64,000 nt of DNA from Strigamia acuminata (Eukaryota > Arthropoda > Chilopoda > Geophilomorpha > Linotaeniidae), in assembly GCA_949358305.1 (NCBI GenBank), contig OX442323.1, positions 3,534,001 through 3,598,000 of the forward strand, read 5' to 3'. The notes beneath the pieces were generated by a model, which was given only the letters and a program-made list of their open reading frames with translations, did not search any database and had not been told where the DNA came from. The translations under genes and the position numbers were made by a program. Below are positions 49,918 to 60,649 of this stretch, piece by piece. How positions within the stretch are numbered: the stretch's first letter is position 1; each line of letters opens with the position of its first letter.

Positions 49918-50186
49918 TTAAACCGCATGCCGGCATTGTGCGAGTTTTACCGGCATGTCGATAAACTCCGTTTGTACTGACTGACATGCCGGTGTAGGTG
50001 AGTAGAATTTTTTTCAATCAGAATTGAGCCAAAACAAGCATAAAAAGCATTTTTAGACATCTAAAATGTAGGAAATTGGCCTAAATTTCTATAAATTGTC
50101 CCAAATTTTAGTAATAATTTTCAGAATATCAAGAAAACGCAAATAGTTTTTTACTTACACGGCATGCCGGTAATACGGTAATACTT
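49918..50186. mobile_element. MITE-like element, family D (copy 3, reverse orientation)
   Basis: Reverse complement begins GTATTACCGTATTACCGGCA and contains ATAGAAATTTAGGCCAATTT and CCTACATTTTAG, matching 3701-3937. The other end carries repeated CATGCCGG motifs (49927, 49950, 49984), suggesting decayed or nested termini. Confidence 0.55.
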
Positions 50187-52270
50187 TAATTTCTATTTAT
50201 GCAGAAGTGCCAATAATGCCACAAAAAAAATTTCTAAATAATTAATTAGTTTGTGCAAATTGAGACAGAACCTTTCCAAAAATAACGCACTTAATTTGGC
50301 GAAATGCAACACAAATGCATTAAGCAAAAAGCAAATACATTTTCGACCCACATGGGAGTAGAAAAATTTGGAAAGAATAATCTTTTATTTGCCAAGCAGT
50401 ATCAATTTTGGTGTTGTTCGGGGAACACCGATCGTTCACTTCGCCTCTGAATGCGCTGAAAAGGGATCGCGACACTAAAAGCAATGTAAAAACAGGGCGA
50501 ATACACGAAAGAGAAAAAGGTGAGAAACGAAAGGGTGTGTAAATTTCTCCCTAAATCCTGCACCTCGTCTTGCCATTGGCGGGCGCGCAATTGGCTCCGA
50601 CGAGACGATTAGTGACGGGCAAACTATTGATCTATGTGAGCAAAGTGAACTGCCATTTTTTTTTTTTTTTTTTTTTTTCCCATAAAAAAAAAGTTTGAGT
50701 CTGCAGTATATTTTCCATTCCTCGTGGGACTTGAATGCAACTTTAGAAAAATAAAGAGAATAAGCAGAAAGCCGTGCATGAAGTTTCCTCTTTAATGACT
50801 TTTTATTTCCCATCTGTGTAACAAGATTGGAGCAAAATGACTGGGACGAGAGTGGATTGTTTAAGGGATTAGCATTGTATCTCGTAGTAAAAAAAATATG
50901 GATGTGGAATGAGATGAGTTCGCGCAGAGAGAGCTTAAGATGCCAATGTTTGTCAGCTTGATATTAGTTTTTTCGGGCGCGTGTGGAGCGCTCTTAGGGA
51001 GTGTTAGCCATTTTTTTTTTCTATTCCTTTTTCCCACTTGTTAGTGACGGTGGAACCAAATCTCGTAGGAGTGATTCCATCTCTTGTTGAAATGTTGGGA
51101 GATAACTGATGTTTTTAAGGAGAAGGGATAGAAGTTGTTGTGGCTAAAAATAGGTCTTAAAGTAAGTGGAGGCATGTTGAAGTTGGCGGAAGAAAAAGAA
51201 AAATTAAGGATGGAGAGGGGAAAATTTTTTTTTTTTGGTTTTTTTGTTTTTTAAATGTGATAAATAAGGTTGGAAAAAGAGTCATTGATCAAGTTTACAA
51301 TACGTCAACTGCCTAGTTGGATTTTTTTTTTTTTTTTTTTTGTGGACAGAAAAATTTTGGTTGTTTGCACTTGACTGGATCGAATTAAAGTGCAACTGTG
51401 CGAGACATTCTCCATCATTTAACGGATAAAATAGTTGGGAAAAAAAATTTTTTTTTTGGGAGAATTGAATTAATTATATATATTTTGTTAAAAAAAAATC
51501 TGAGCAATTCATCAAGAATTACTCTGTAAAAAGAATTTTTTTTTTTTTTATTTTTTTTTCTTCTTTGTTTTGAATTGAAGAATCCGTTTGATGTTGGACG
51601 GACGTGAGTAAGTGATTGAAAAGTTCAAGGGATTTGACTCATTGAAAGACGCAGTCAATTTGAAGCCGGGATATGGTCAGTAAGGAAAGAAATGACAAGT
51701 CCAAGAGTGTTGTTTTCTCAGTCTGAGCATCAGATCGATATAACATCTCGAGGCACAAGTGCACTAGGCAGCGCCACCAAGGAAAACGACGTTGATTCAT
51801 TTCCAAAAAGGAAGCATTCCAATCAAAAAGGTTTCCAGCAGCCCAACTCCGCCCAAGCACTTGTCCATTTCCTCGATGCCAGCATAAAGAAGAGGAAAAA
51901 AGGAAGGAAAAAAAATCTCAATTCAATTGTTGCAACACATTAACCCAGGATGCGATACGGGGAAGGTGGGCCAATCAAATACACAAGACGCTTCCGTATT
52001 TCCAAGGCAACGTCCAAAAATATTTTAGGCCGTAATCATCTTTGATTAAACATTGAGTCACTTCTGTTCATTTGTCTATGAGTGCGAACTCATCTCCATG
52101 TACACGTAGTAATAAATCAGATTTTCCAGAAAAGACAGATTTATTCGGAAAACTAAATTCCAGTTAATTTTGGGCGTTTTGCGCATTGAAAATTACATGT
52201 AAACGCACACGATTAACCGGATAAATAAAATCCGAATTTTCACTTATTTGGAAAACTGTTACCATTGCTA

Positions 52271-52837
52271 CGTTTACAAGCACCGAATATTTTGAGTGGT
52301 GAATAATTCGAGTGGTGAAAAAATCAAATTGTTGTGTTTACATGCAGAAAATAATTCATGATCACTTTCGGTTTTCGACCAATGGGGAAGTACCGGAAGC
52401 GATGCTCGAAAACAATTGAATACAATTGAATACAATTGAGTACGGGTGGAAAAAACATTCAACACAAGTATGTGGAAAAAGATTTAAAACCATTGAAAAA
52501 ATGTGGAAAATGATTAAAAACAAGTAAAACTATGTGAATAAACACACAAAATGTTTAAAAATGTGTGATGTATCTTTAAAATAAAATTTGTCACAGTAAT
52601 AATGAGATTTTATGTACATTTTATCGTGAATTCTATGTTGTTTGGGTTTGTTTATACTCCTTAGTCTCGTTTTCGAACGGGTGTGACGTCATCATGACGT
52701 AATTTTAAACTCTGCCATTAAACAACCTTCTGCGAGGGATTATTCACTACTCGAATAATCCTTGTCATCCCTGTTTACATGACAGTTGTGCACACGGAAC
52801 GTTTCATCTCACTCGAAATATTCCGTGCATGTAAACG
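52271..52837. mobile_element. MITE-like element, family E (copy 2), TA-flanked
   Basis: Left end CGTTTACAAGCACCGAATAT, right end reverse complement CGTTTACATGCACGGAATAT, both flanked by TA. The left part repeats CATGATCACTTTCGGTTTTC seen inverted in 11399-11623. The right part contains AAACAACCTTCTGCGAGGGA, shared with 30753-30920. At 567 bp it may approach the longer form of the family, yet no transposase frame is seen. Confidence 0.75.
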
Positions 52838-53847
52838 TAGTACAAGTAAGCGTAGTAAATGATGCATTTTGATCCGCACGTTTGCTGTTTTCTTCGGTTT
52901 TTACTTTTGGTTGTACGCAGAAAACAAGTTGTCTGTATGTGCTGCTTTCGTAAAAAATTCACAAAGGGTTTAGTGTTGTTGCATTATATAAGAGCGTGTC
53001 TCGCTTTTTCCGTCACACAGTCTGTGTATTACTCGGCTGTTATTGGTAATGCGAAGCGTGTGGATCATGCGTCGCCCTCTCACGCCTCGATCACTGACCC
53101 TGCGCCAGGTTGTGGCCGTCTCGGCTACTGGCGTTCAATTAGCCTTTTGATAGACAACAACTGGCCTTATTTTTAAACTTCGTCCACCCCCGGGTTAGAG
53201 AAAAAAGACTAGGCGCACGCGCAGATGAAAACATCTCAGACATGTGCATGCCGATCGATTTGTTGGCATGGAAACGGCGTTGCCGCGATAATGGTGGTTT
53301 GTGTACAGGTTGCTGACATTAAGTTGTTAAGCCTTTTTACACGGGGTGGGGGGCATTTGGGTAATGAAAATAAGGGAGTTTAGTTTTTTGTTCATTTTTT
53401 CGGGATCGTGTTCAGATGAGGGACGCGTGGTGGATGTAAATTGGCGGAGGGAAATTTGTACGTGGGATCAAGCCGGCGTGTGCGGGTGACAAGTTTAATA
53501 TTGCGGCATAAGCTGATGGTAAATCCCTCCAAGGTTGCTGGGTATGATGGATTTTATTCCGGTGTATCCTGGCCTGGGTGATTGCATGTGAGTTGTTAGT
53601 TTGCATAGCAAACAGCGAGAGATTATTCCTGACAAGTTCGGTTGGTTGTTTGGCATGTATAATGATGCGGGGGAGGGAATGGCGAATTTGAAATGTCGCT
53701 GCAACCCGTGTGTGCTGGCAATTGATAGGGGAATTAATGTGATGGTCATAATTTGAATTTAGGAAAATAAATTAATTTTAAAAAATTAAAAAATTTTGTT
53801 TTGTGTTTTATTTATTATGTTTATTTTTTATGGGTTTTATGGGTCGG

Positions 53848-54065
53848 CAACAGGCGGACCGCGGTCCGTATACGGATCGCGGAAGATCGAAACTTGGACT
53901 GCCAAATATTGTTAAATAACTTACCTACCTATTCAATTTAATTAATATTTTTATATAACTAGTTTTAGACTTTTAAATGAAGTTTTTTTTTCTGGACCTC
54001 GATAAAAATTTTCAATAGTATCCGGACCCCACTTAAAATTACTTGCCGACCCCTGGTTTAGAGTT
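53848..54065. mobile_element. hAT-like non-autonomous element
   Basis: Left GGGTCGGCAACAGGCGGACC and GCGGTCCGTATACGGATCGC; right TTGCCGACCCCTGG, whose complement CCAGGGGTCGGCAA resembles common hAT termini. An interior with TCTGGACCTCGATAAAAATT, GGACCCCACTT and poly-T is typical of such elements. About 218 bp, non-coding. Confidence 0.6.
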
Positions 54066-56675
54066 TTGGATAAGTGCCATGAGACATTAAGATGATGTGT
54101 AAACAACGTGAATCCCTCATTTTTCATCGCGCACTGCGAGTCGTTGGGTAGATTTGTATTTAAATGAGGGCGAGATGAAAATTCAAATGCAAAGTTTAAT
54201 TCATTTTAGCATCGGGTGAAGACGGATTGAGGTGGAATTTGAAATTCCTGTTGTTTTATTCATCAGTTTGATGTCTTGACCTCCGAGTTGGATTGAAAAG
54301 ATGGAAGATTTGTCGGGAAATGAATTGTGGGGGGGGGGGGGCGTTTTGTTTCTAATTTGACGGGAATTAAGTATTTGGGTTTGGGGACGAATGTAAACGA
54401 AGGGTTTTGCTATTGATTAGTCTGCGGCGAAATGGTTATGGCGCGAGAGCAAAATGATAGAATTTGCTGTTGGGTGCGCGAGATTGAGTGATACTTGTCT
54501 GAAATTGGCTAGGTTTCCTTTAATCTGATTTCGGGATCCAATTTCCTCTACCTCTACACATTACTGTAGATATTGTTCGGCTCCAGCCTGCTGTTGTCGG
54601 TTAGCCTTTAATCTTGTCTCCTTTCATTACCGACGGGGGAGATAGCGCTACGTCTAATCAACTGATGACCCGAACTACGAAAATCATTTATTTATTTCAC
54701 TTTTTGGGGAAAAAAATTAAAAATAAATTTTTTTTATTTTTTATTTTATTTTTTTAAAAATTTTTTAGAGGGGAAAAATTTATTTCGATTCAACCGGTTG
54801 ATTTATTTGCCGATATTCGATCAAATTAAAATCAAATTTTGCGTCTGCAGCTTCTGGCGTCGAACAACAGGTGGCGTTGATGACTTGTTGCTCGATGATG
54901 GAGTGTCGAATTCGGGGTGGAATTGATCGATTTGGCCGTTCCTTGCCGTTGCTGCCATCTGAGGACGATTTCCACCATTTTATATTTTCATATGGCGCTA
55001 ATAAAAGGAGAAAAAAAATGTGTCATTAACCGTACTAATACAGTCCTTCATCAAAAGCGTCATAAAGCGAGGCGAAATAGAGAAATAATTTCCCCCTTTT
55101 TTCATCCCGCGTCTATTTTAATCCGATGGAGGAAATTTATGGGCGAAATTCACGTGATGGCGAATTGATTAATTGGTTTTTGAGTCCTCGGAGCTTTAAA
55201 GTTTGCTTTTAACCTTTTAAAACGGAATATATTGGCGGATTTTATTTTTGTTGTCGTTGAAACTTTACTTCCTAGGAAGTAAATTAATTGGATAATTTTG
55301 TTTTGCGATGATGCGTCATATTCGCGACGCTTTTGCGCTTGTAAGTGGAAACGTGCGAGTGAAACGGCGCTCAATTTCCGTTGGATGTGAATTGATGAGT
55401 TGTGGTCATCAAACGGAAGCGCCAAGAGGGATTAATAAGGAAGGATAACGAGGGGGTTGAGGAAATAGGTGTAGAAATCTAAAAAAAACCACAAATTTAA
55501 TTTGGATTAGAGGAATATATATATAAATGTCAAGAGGAGTTTCTTTATGCGGTGGGAGCGAGTGGGGAAACGTGTTGGGAATTTTAATTGGAAATTGCGA
55601 TAATTACATGCAAATCTGTTTTTCGTTTGGGAGATAAATTGATGAAGCTGCAGATGTAATTGGCTGACGGGATTTTTTTTTTATTTTTTTTTTTTGGGTA
55701 ATGGAGATTTGTTAATGCATGATTGGTAAACTGAATAATCAGAATTTTTTTTTTTTGTATTTTGTGGGGGTTAGGGAAATATAATTGAAAATAGTTATCT
55801 TTTATCACGGGTGGAGAGATTGGATGGAGTTTGGGGCTTCCCCACAAAGCACGAGTGCACAGCGAAGCGAGCGTACAGGCGGAGTTTTATCTAAAATTGG
55901 ACTTGAGAGTTCTTTACGAGTCTCAAAAGGAGGTCATCGTACATAACATAAACGTTGCATTACGAGTGGGGTGAACGGTCAGCAAAATAAGCTGGAGTGC
56001 ATCCCTAGATAAAAAATACGTTACATATTTTCCCGATCACGTTATTATTATTTTGTAGTAAATAAATTTAAAAAAAATAATTTTTTTTTTTAAAAATTTA
56101 AAAATAAAATTGTAATAATGATGAAAAAAATTTAATTTGAACATTTATTTATTTATTTTATTTGTAAATGATTATTTAGTGTATTTTTTGTGCGTCAATT
56201 CGATTTGGAGGTTGCAGCCGTGGGAAGAACTAAGCCGGCGAATTCAAGAAAAGGAAGAAAATCGAAGCGAGTGCGGCGCAGACTCAGTCTGGTGTCGGCG
56301 GGTGTAGTGGGCGCGTCGATCGATGTTCCGGGCGGAAGGCAGCAGCACGCAGCACCCTTGACAGTGCGAGGGGGCCGCAGCAGCAGCACCGACATGGAGC
56401 ACCGTTCAGCTGTCGGTCCGTCCGCTGGTGCCCTGTGATTGAGACATCCGACGCCGGCCAGTTGGTGGCCGAATGCACTCCGCGATCGCTGGAGTCGGAC
56501 GGTGTTCCAGACCGACTTTAAACGTGGGCAGACATTTGCATACGTTACGGAGGCGTGACTGGCATACATCTTCTCCCTTTCCCTCTCCCTCTTTTTCCCC
56601 ACACCCCTCGTCAACCCTTCAGTTTTCGTCGTCTGCAAATCACCAGTTCCTTTATTTTGCGTTTGGTCACTGGAG

Positions 56676-56770
56676 ATGAAGACAGTCGTTCCAGAATTTT
56701 TGTTCGGATTTCTCTTCGCCCTCCTGTTGCTCGCTCCGAACGACAATTCTGCCGACGCCACTATTCAAAG
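56676..56770 (+). CDS. Plus-strand receptor gene exon 1: signal peptide
   Basis: 31 codons plus AG. The Met at 56676 immediately precedes a strongly hydrophobic stretch (FLFGFLFALLLLA). No other Met in this frame fits a secretory leader, and the phase equals that of the minus-strand paralogue. Confidence 0.8.
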
Positions 56771-57551
56771 GTGAGATTCTCGTCCGATTACCCGTATTCC
56801 TCGTGTTCCCGACCCCGTTTCATCAACGCCCTTTCTTAATTCCGTTTCCTGTCGCTGGAGTGGGAATAAATATTGGACTTCCTCTTCCTTGACCTTATCC
56901 TTGAATATTGCTTTGCCTTCTGCCATTGACTTGTGCACTTGCTTGGCATATGTGGCCTGCTCGATGCTCACATACACACACCGCGTGCAATTTCAATTGC
57001 GCTAAGTGTGTTTGTCTGTGTGGGTACAGTTTATGGCATGAATATCAAATTGAGGCATTAATTTTGCATTTGTTTATTTGTTTTGCCTGTTTTTCTTCGA
57101 TTTTTATTTAGTCTGATGCTTATTTTGTAAATTTAGGTTTATTTTACGTTGCCTAATCAAGGGGATGTCTGTTCTTGACCGACCTGACCGGTCGGGAGAG
57201 AACGGATTGTTGTTTAATTAGTTTTAGTAAAAATTTAAAAATTAACTAATTTGGAAATATAACTTTCCATACATGAACTTTTCATACACATTTCCACTGT
57301 GCGGAAAGACGATCATTTACAGCTGTATTTCCATTATACTTTCAATATGGAAATCTCACTTTTTTTAACGACGTGACAACTTGTTGTTCAAATGTAACCG
57401 AAGAAACGAGACGTGACCATTATTTTTTGCTCAGAAACTACAATCATTATTATTGTTTGTATTTTCAGCCATTCAGGTGATTTGAACATCTCCGCCATCC
57501 TAGATTCCGTGCTCCGAAATTACGACAAGAGAATTAGACCTAATTATGGAG
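56676..57551 (+). CDS. Second RDL/GABA-type receptor subunit gene (5' part, two exons)
   Basis: Exon 1 is 56676-56770 and exon 2 is 57469-57551; the gene runs past the right edge. Exon 1 encodes a signal peptide (MKTVVPEFLFGFLFALLLLA then PNDNSADATIQ) and ends AG|GTGAGA. Exon 2 follows TTTCAG and encodes HSGDLNISAILDSVLRNYDK followed by RIRPNYG, ending on one base of the Gly codon before GTGGGA. Phases match exons 1 and 2 of the minus-strand gene, and the mature N-termini are clearly similar (LNIS, LDSVLR, YDKR, RPNYGG). It should encode another pentameric channel subunit, but the ligand and ion cannot be read from this part. I did not find the next exon (PPVEV-like) before 64000. Confidence 0.85.
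57469..57551 (+). CDS. Plus-strand receptor gene exon 2
   Basis: An 83-bp exon with good acceptor (TTGTATTTTCAG) and a GTGGGA donor. It encodes the N-terminal helix and RPNYGG entry to the ligand-binding domain and is directly alignable with 48092-48013 on the other strand. Confidence 0.9.
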
Positions 57552-60027
57552 GTGGGAATTTTTAATTTTTTTACTTTGCTTTTACCGGTGGTTGAAGGGC
57601 ATCAAAAATTAATTGCAATTCTTAAAAGGTAAACAAATTATTATTTTGTTAAAATTAGATAAAAGATTGGGAGTAAACGTAAGGTATTTAAATTCGAGCG
57701 AAAATAATTGCAAATTTAATTTTTGATGATGTCAGTATCGAATATTTGATGATGATGTATTTTTGGCAGTGTTCCAATTTAATGACCCTTTTTGTGTCGT
57801 ATTTACACGGGAGATTTTTAAAAAAAATAATATAGGGCACGGAGACATGTATAGACATTCCCATGTAATTTAGTCCACTGCTGGTTCATATTATTGTGTG
57901 GTAAAATGCAATGGCTTCACCTTGTCCTCAATTGACTAGCGCTGGATTTGTTTGCTTCGGTGTATTTTTCAATTCAATTTGGCAAAATTGAAATTTTTTT
58001 GTTGTTATTATTATTATTTTAATTTGCTAATCTGGTCGTTTTAGGTTTGCGCAGGATATTAACGATCATTTTTCATTTTTCGTTGACAAAGAAGGCTTAA
58101 GAGCGCCATGTTATTATGTTTTTTCCGGATCGAATCACATGCTAGTGTTTGCAGTTGCAATCAAAAATTCTAAACTCGACATGCGCATTGGCTTTTTGGC
58201 TTACATCGTTTTCATTTCAAGTAATAAATTAGGTAGAGTGATGAGTGACAGATGGTCATTTGCATGTGGGCATTTTTGATGGTTTGTTGTTCGCGAAAAT
58301 GTGCAGGTTGTGTTTGAGAATTTGTAATTTCACTTCTGCTTTCGTCTTTTGGGTTTGGAGTTGCTCGCTGAGTTTAAAATTAGATGTGGCATCAAATATT
58401 TACGTGGGGTTAGTTTGATTGCCTCTGTACTGTCATTTACTTATGTCCTGTCTGTTTCCAACGGGATTCTGCATCTCAAGCACGCAGGAATGGTAGAAGT
58501 TTTAATAATGATGATTTTATTTGCGCTAACAGACTGGTTAATGTTTGTAATTACATTGCTCGTCAAAATTGTTGGAATTACTTAATTTAAAAAAAAAAAT
58601 AATAATAAAATAAATAAATTTTAAATTTTTTTTTTTTCGATGACAGCTTAACGAGCCCTCATTTTGTTTGCAGCTGTTGCTTCGATTTGGAAAGACTTTA
58701 AGGGCCGAAAGAAAAGACGAGACGGATTCATTATTTTTGGCAGTGCCGGATTACCGAATAGGTATTCGAATACACACGGAAACTTTCTGGCGACTGGAAT
58801 TCTATTCTTTCCGGCAGTGAAGGTGCCCGGAAAAATTCAATTGTTTCCATGCACGAACAAATTCTGAGTACCCAGAAATCATTGTGGTAATGCGATCGAT
58901 CGTGACCGGTCGTACACGAGACGGAGGTGAATACTGAATACAAAGACAGATAATACTAAAAAAAATAATTTATTTATTTTATTGTTTATTATTAATTTAA
59001 AAATAATGCATTTATTTTGCACAATCAAACTACAATATTTTGTAAAAGTAGTCGGTATGTGTGTTTCAATTCCCCAATTCACACGTAACAATATTTGGCC
59101 CCAGAAGGGTTTAAGACGGTGTGTTTAATCCGGCTTTGATTTTTGGGATTTTAAAAATTTAAAACACTGGGCATTTGCTCGGGATTTTGATTGACGAAGT
59201 CAATTTCTTTTTTTTAATGGCTCAATTATGTTCAGGGGTGTTAATTAAAAAACGTAGAGAGGAGAGGTGAATGTGCTTTTTCAAGTACAACGTTGTGAAA
59301 GATAAACGCTGAGTCTATAATTAGCTGTACTTGAAGATAAGACAGGTGGGTTTCCTTTGGGCTCAATTTAATTCTTGCGAATGTAGTACGTGGTTGAGTG
59401 AAAAGAGCAAACCGTACGTGAGTTTCATTAGAATCTTTTTGTTAGGAGTAGAAGAAACGGAGGAAGGAGGAGGTGGTGGGCTTCAGACGGTGTCTTACAT
59501 TGGCAAAACCGAGAGAAATAATGAGTTTATGTGGCCTACGGTAGGTCGTGGAACCCTTGGAAATACAAATGGTACTAGTTTCTCCAAAGTAATGAAAAAG
59601 TAGAATTTAATCGAAATAGTTTGGGGGAAAATGTTGTTTTATGCTTCGTATTAATATTCATAACGTAAGCATAGTTGCTTAGGTAGCTTTCCTTCAGATA
59701 ATGTTTTGTTTTCTGAGATAATGAGTTGTTTTCTCGGATAAAAATATATAAAAGGATTAAATGACAAATTAAATATGCGATTTTACCAAAGGCCTTTCGA
59801 TCGTTTTTGGTCATCTTCAGTGGTTGCAGACAAATATGTGTAGGGTGTCTCAAAAAATGTATACACATTTAATTTAAACATTTTTGCTTATGGGCAGTGT
59901 TGTATAATTAGCGTTTCTGGTGTAGCTTTTTCCGCTCTTTCGTTTGGTGTTTAGTTTTTGACGATCCGAGCTTTCGTTCTCGAGATATTTGCAATTTTAA
60001 CCAATTTTGTCCCAATTTGCCACGTCT

Positions 60028-60295
60028 TTTGTTTACTTTCTTTGTGAGAAATAAACTAAGAAATTTGACCAGGTTTTATTTTAATATTTTTAATCAAAAT
60101 ATTAAAAGAAATGAAACAACAATTTTCTTTTGAAAATTTGAAGATTAATTTCGTGTGTTTACTTTCTTTGTGAGAAGTAAACTAAGAAATTTGACCATGT
60201 TTCATTTTGATATTTTTAATCGAAATATTAAAAGAAATGAAACAGCAATTTTTTTTTGCAAATTTGAAGATTAATTTCTTGTGTTTACTTTCTTG
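60028..60295. repeat. Tandem duplication of a unit of about 124 bp
   Basis: The segment GTTTACTTTCTTTGTGAGAA ... AGATTAATTTC occurs twice in full and begins a third time (about 60279). Copies differ at scattered bases (GGTTTTATTTTAA / TGTTTCATTTTGA). Each unit contains the imperfect palindrome TAATATTTTTAATCAAAATATTA. Confidence 0.85.
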
Positions 60296-60297
60296 CT

Positions 60298-60649
60298 CTA
60301 GTCATTCCTGGATTTCAGATTTTGTGGTATTTGCTATATTCGCCTCCATACGTAATCTTGCACTTTTATTGCTCTTTTGTTTATGTGACTCTACCTTTGG
60401 CCAGCACTCCCTTATTCTGACCCTAAAATAAAACACTCTTTAGTCCACTTTCAACTCACACAGTTGTCTATTTATTTCGCCGATGTATTAATCAGAGTTT
60501 AGTGTAAAAACACACTAGTACTTTTGTGGATTTCTTCAGTGATACCAGTACCAGATCGCGTGAGATTTTACGAGTATGGTACAAAAAAAATGGTATCGCT
60601 GAAGAAATCCACAAAAGTACGACAAAATTTGATATCCAGGAATGACTAG
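60298..60649. mobile_element. Inverted-repeat element with an internal hairpin
   Basis: Outer arms: CTAGTCATTCCTGGATTTCA on the left and, reverse-complemented, CTAGTCATTCCTGGATATCA at the right (60622-60649). Inside, 60518-60547 and 60591-60620 form a 30-bp inverted repeat with a single mismatch and a 43-bp loop. No coding capacity is evident. Confidence 0.6.

Larger units (their letters stand above)
48464..56675. other. Intergenic region between divergent receptor genes (8.2 kb)
   Basis: It lies between the start codons of the minus-strand and plus-strand receptor genes and should contain both 5' untranslated regions and promoters. The two edges (about 48480-49150 and 56190-56670) are clearly more GC- and CpG-rich than the AT-rich middle. 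They give overlapping long ORFs in several frames, which I treat as a base-composition effect. The middle holds poly-T tracts, two MITE copies (49918 and 52271) and a hAT-like element (53848). No other gene is recognised. Confidence 0.6.

Noticed and set aside
56195-56761. 188-residue minus-strand ORF upstream of and overlapping plus-strand exon 1
   Set aside because: It lies opposite the probable 5' UTR and signal exon, shows Arg/Ser/Pro-rich low-complexity content and no recognisable domain.
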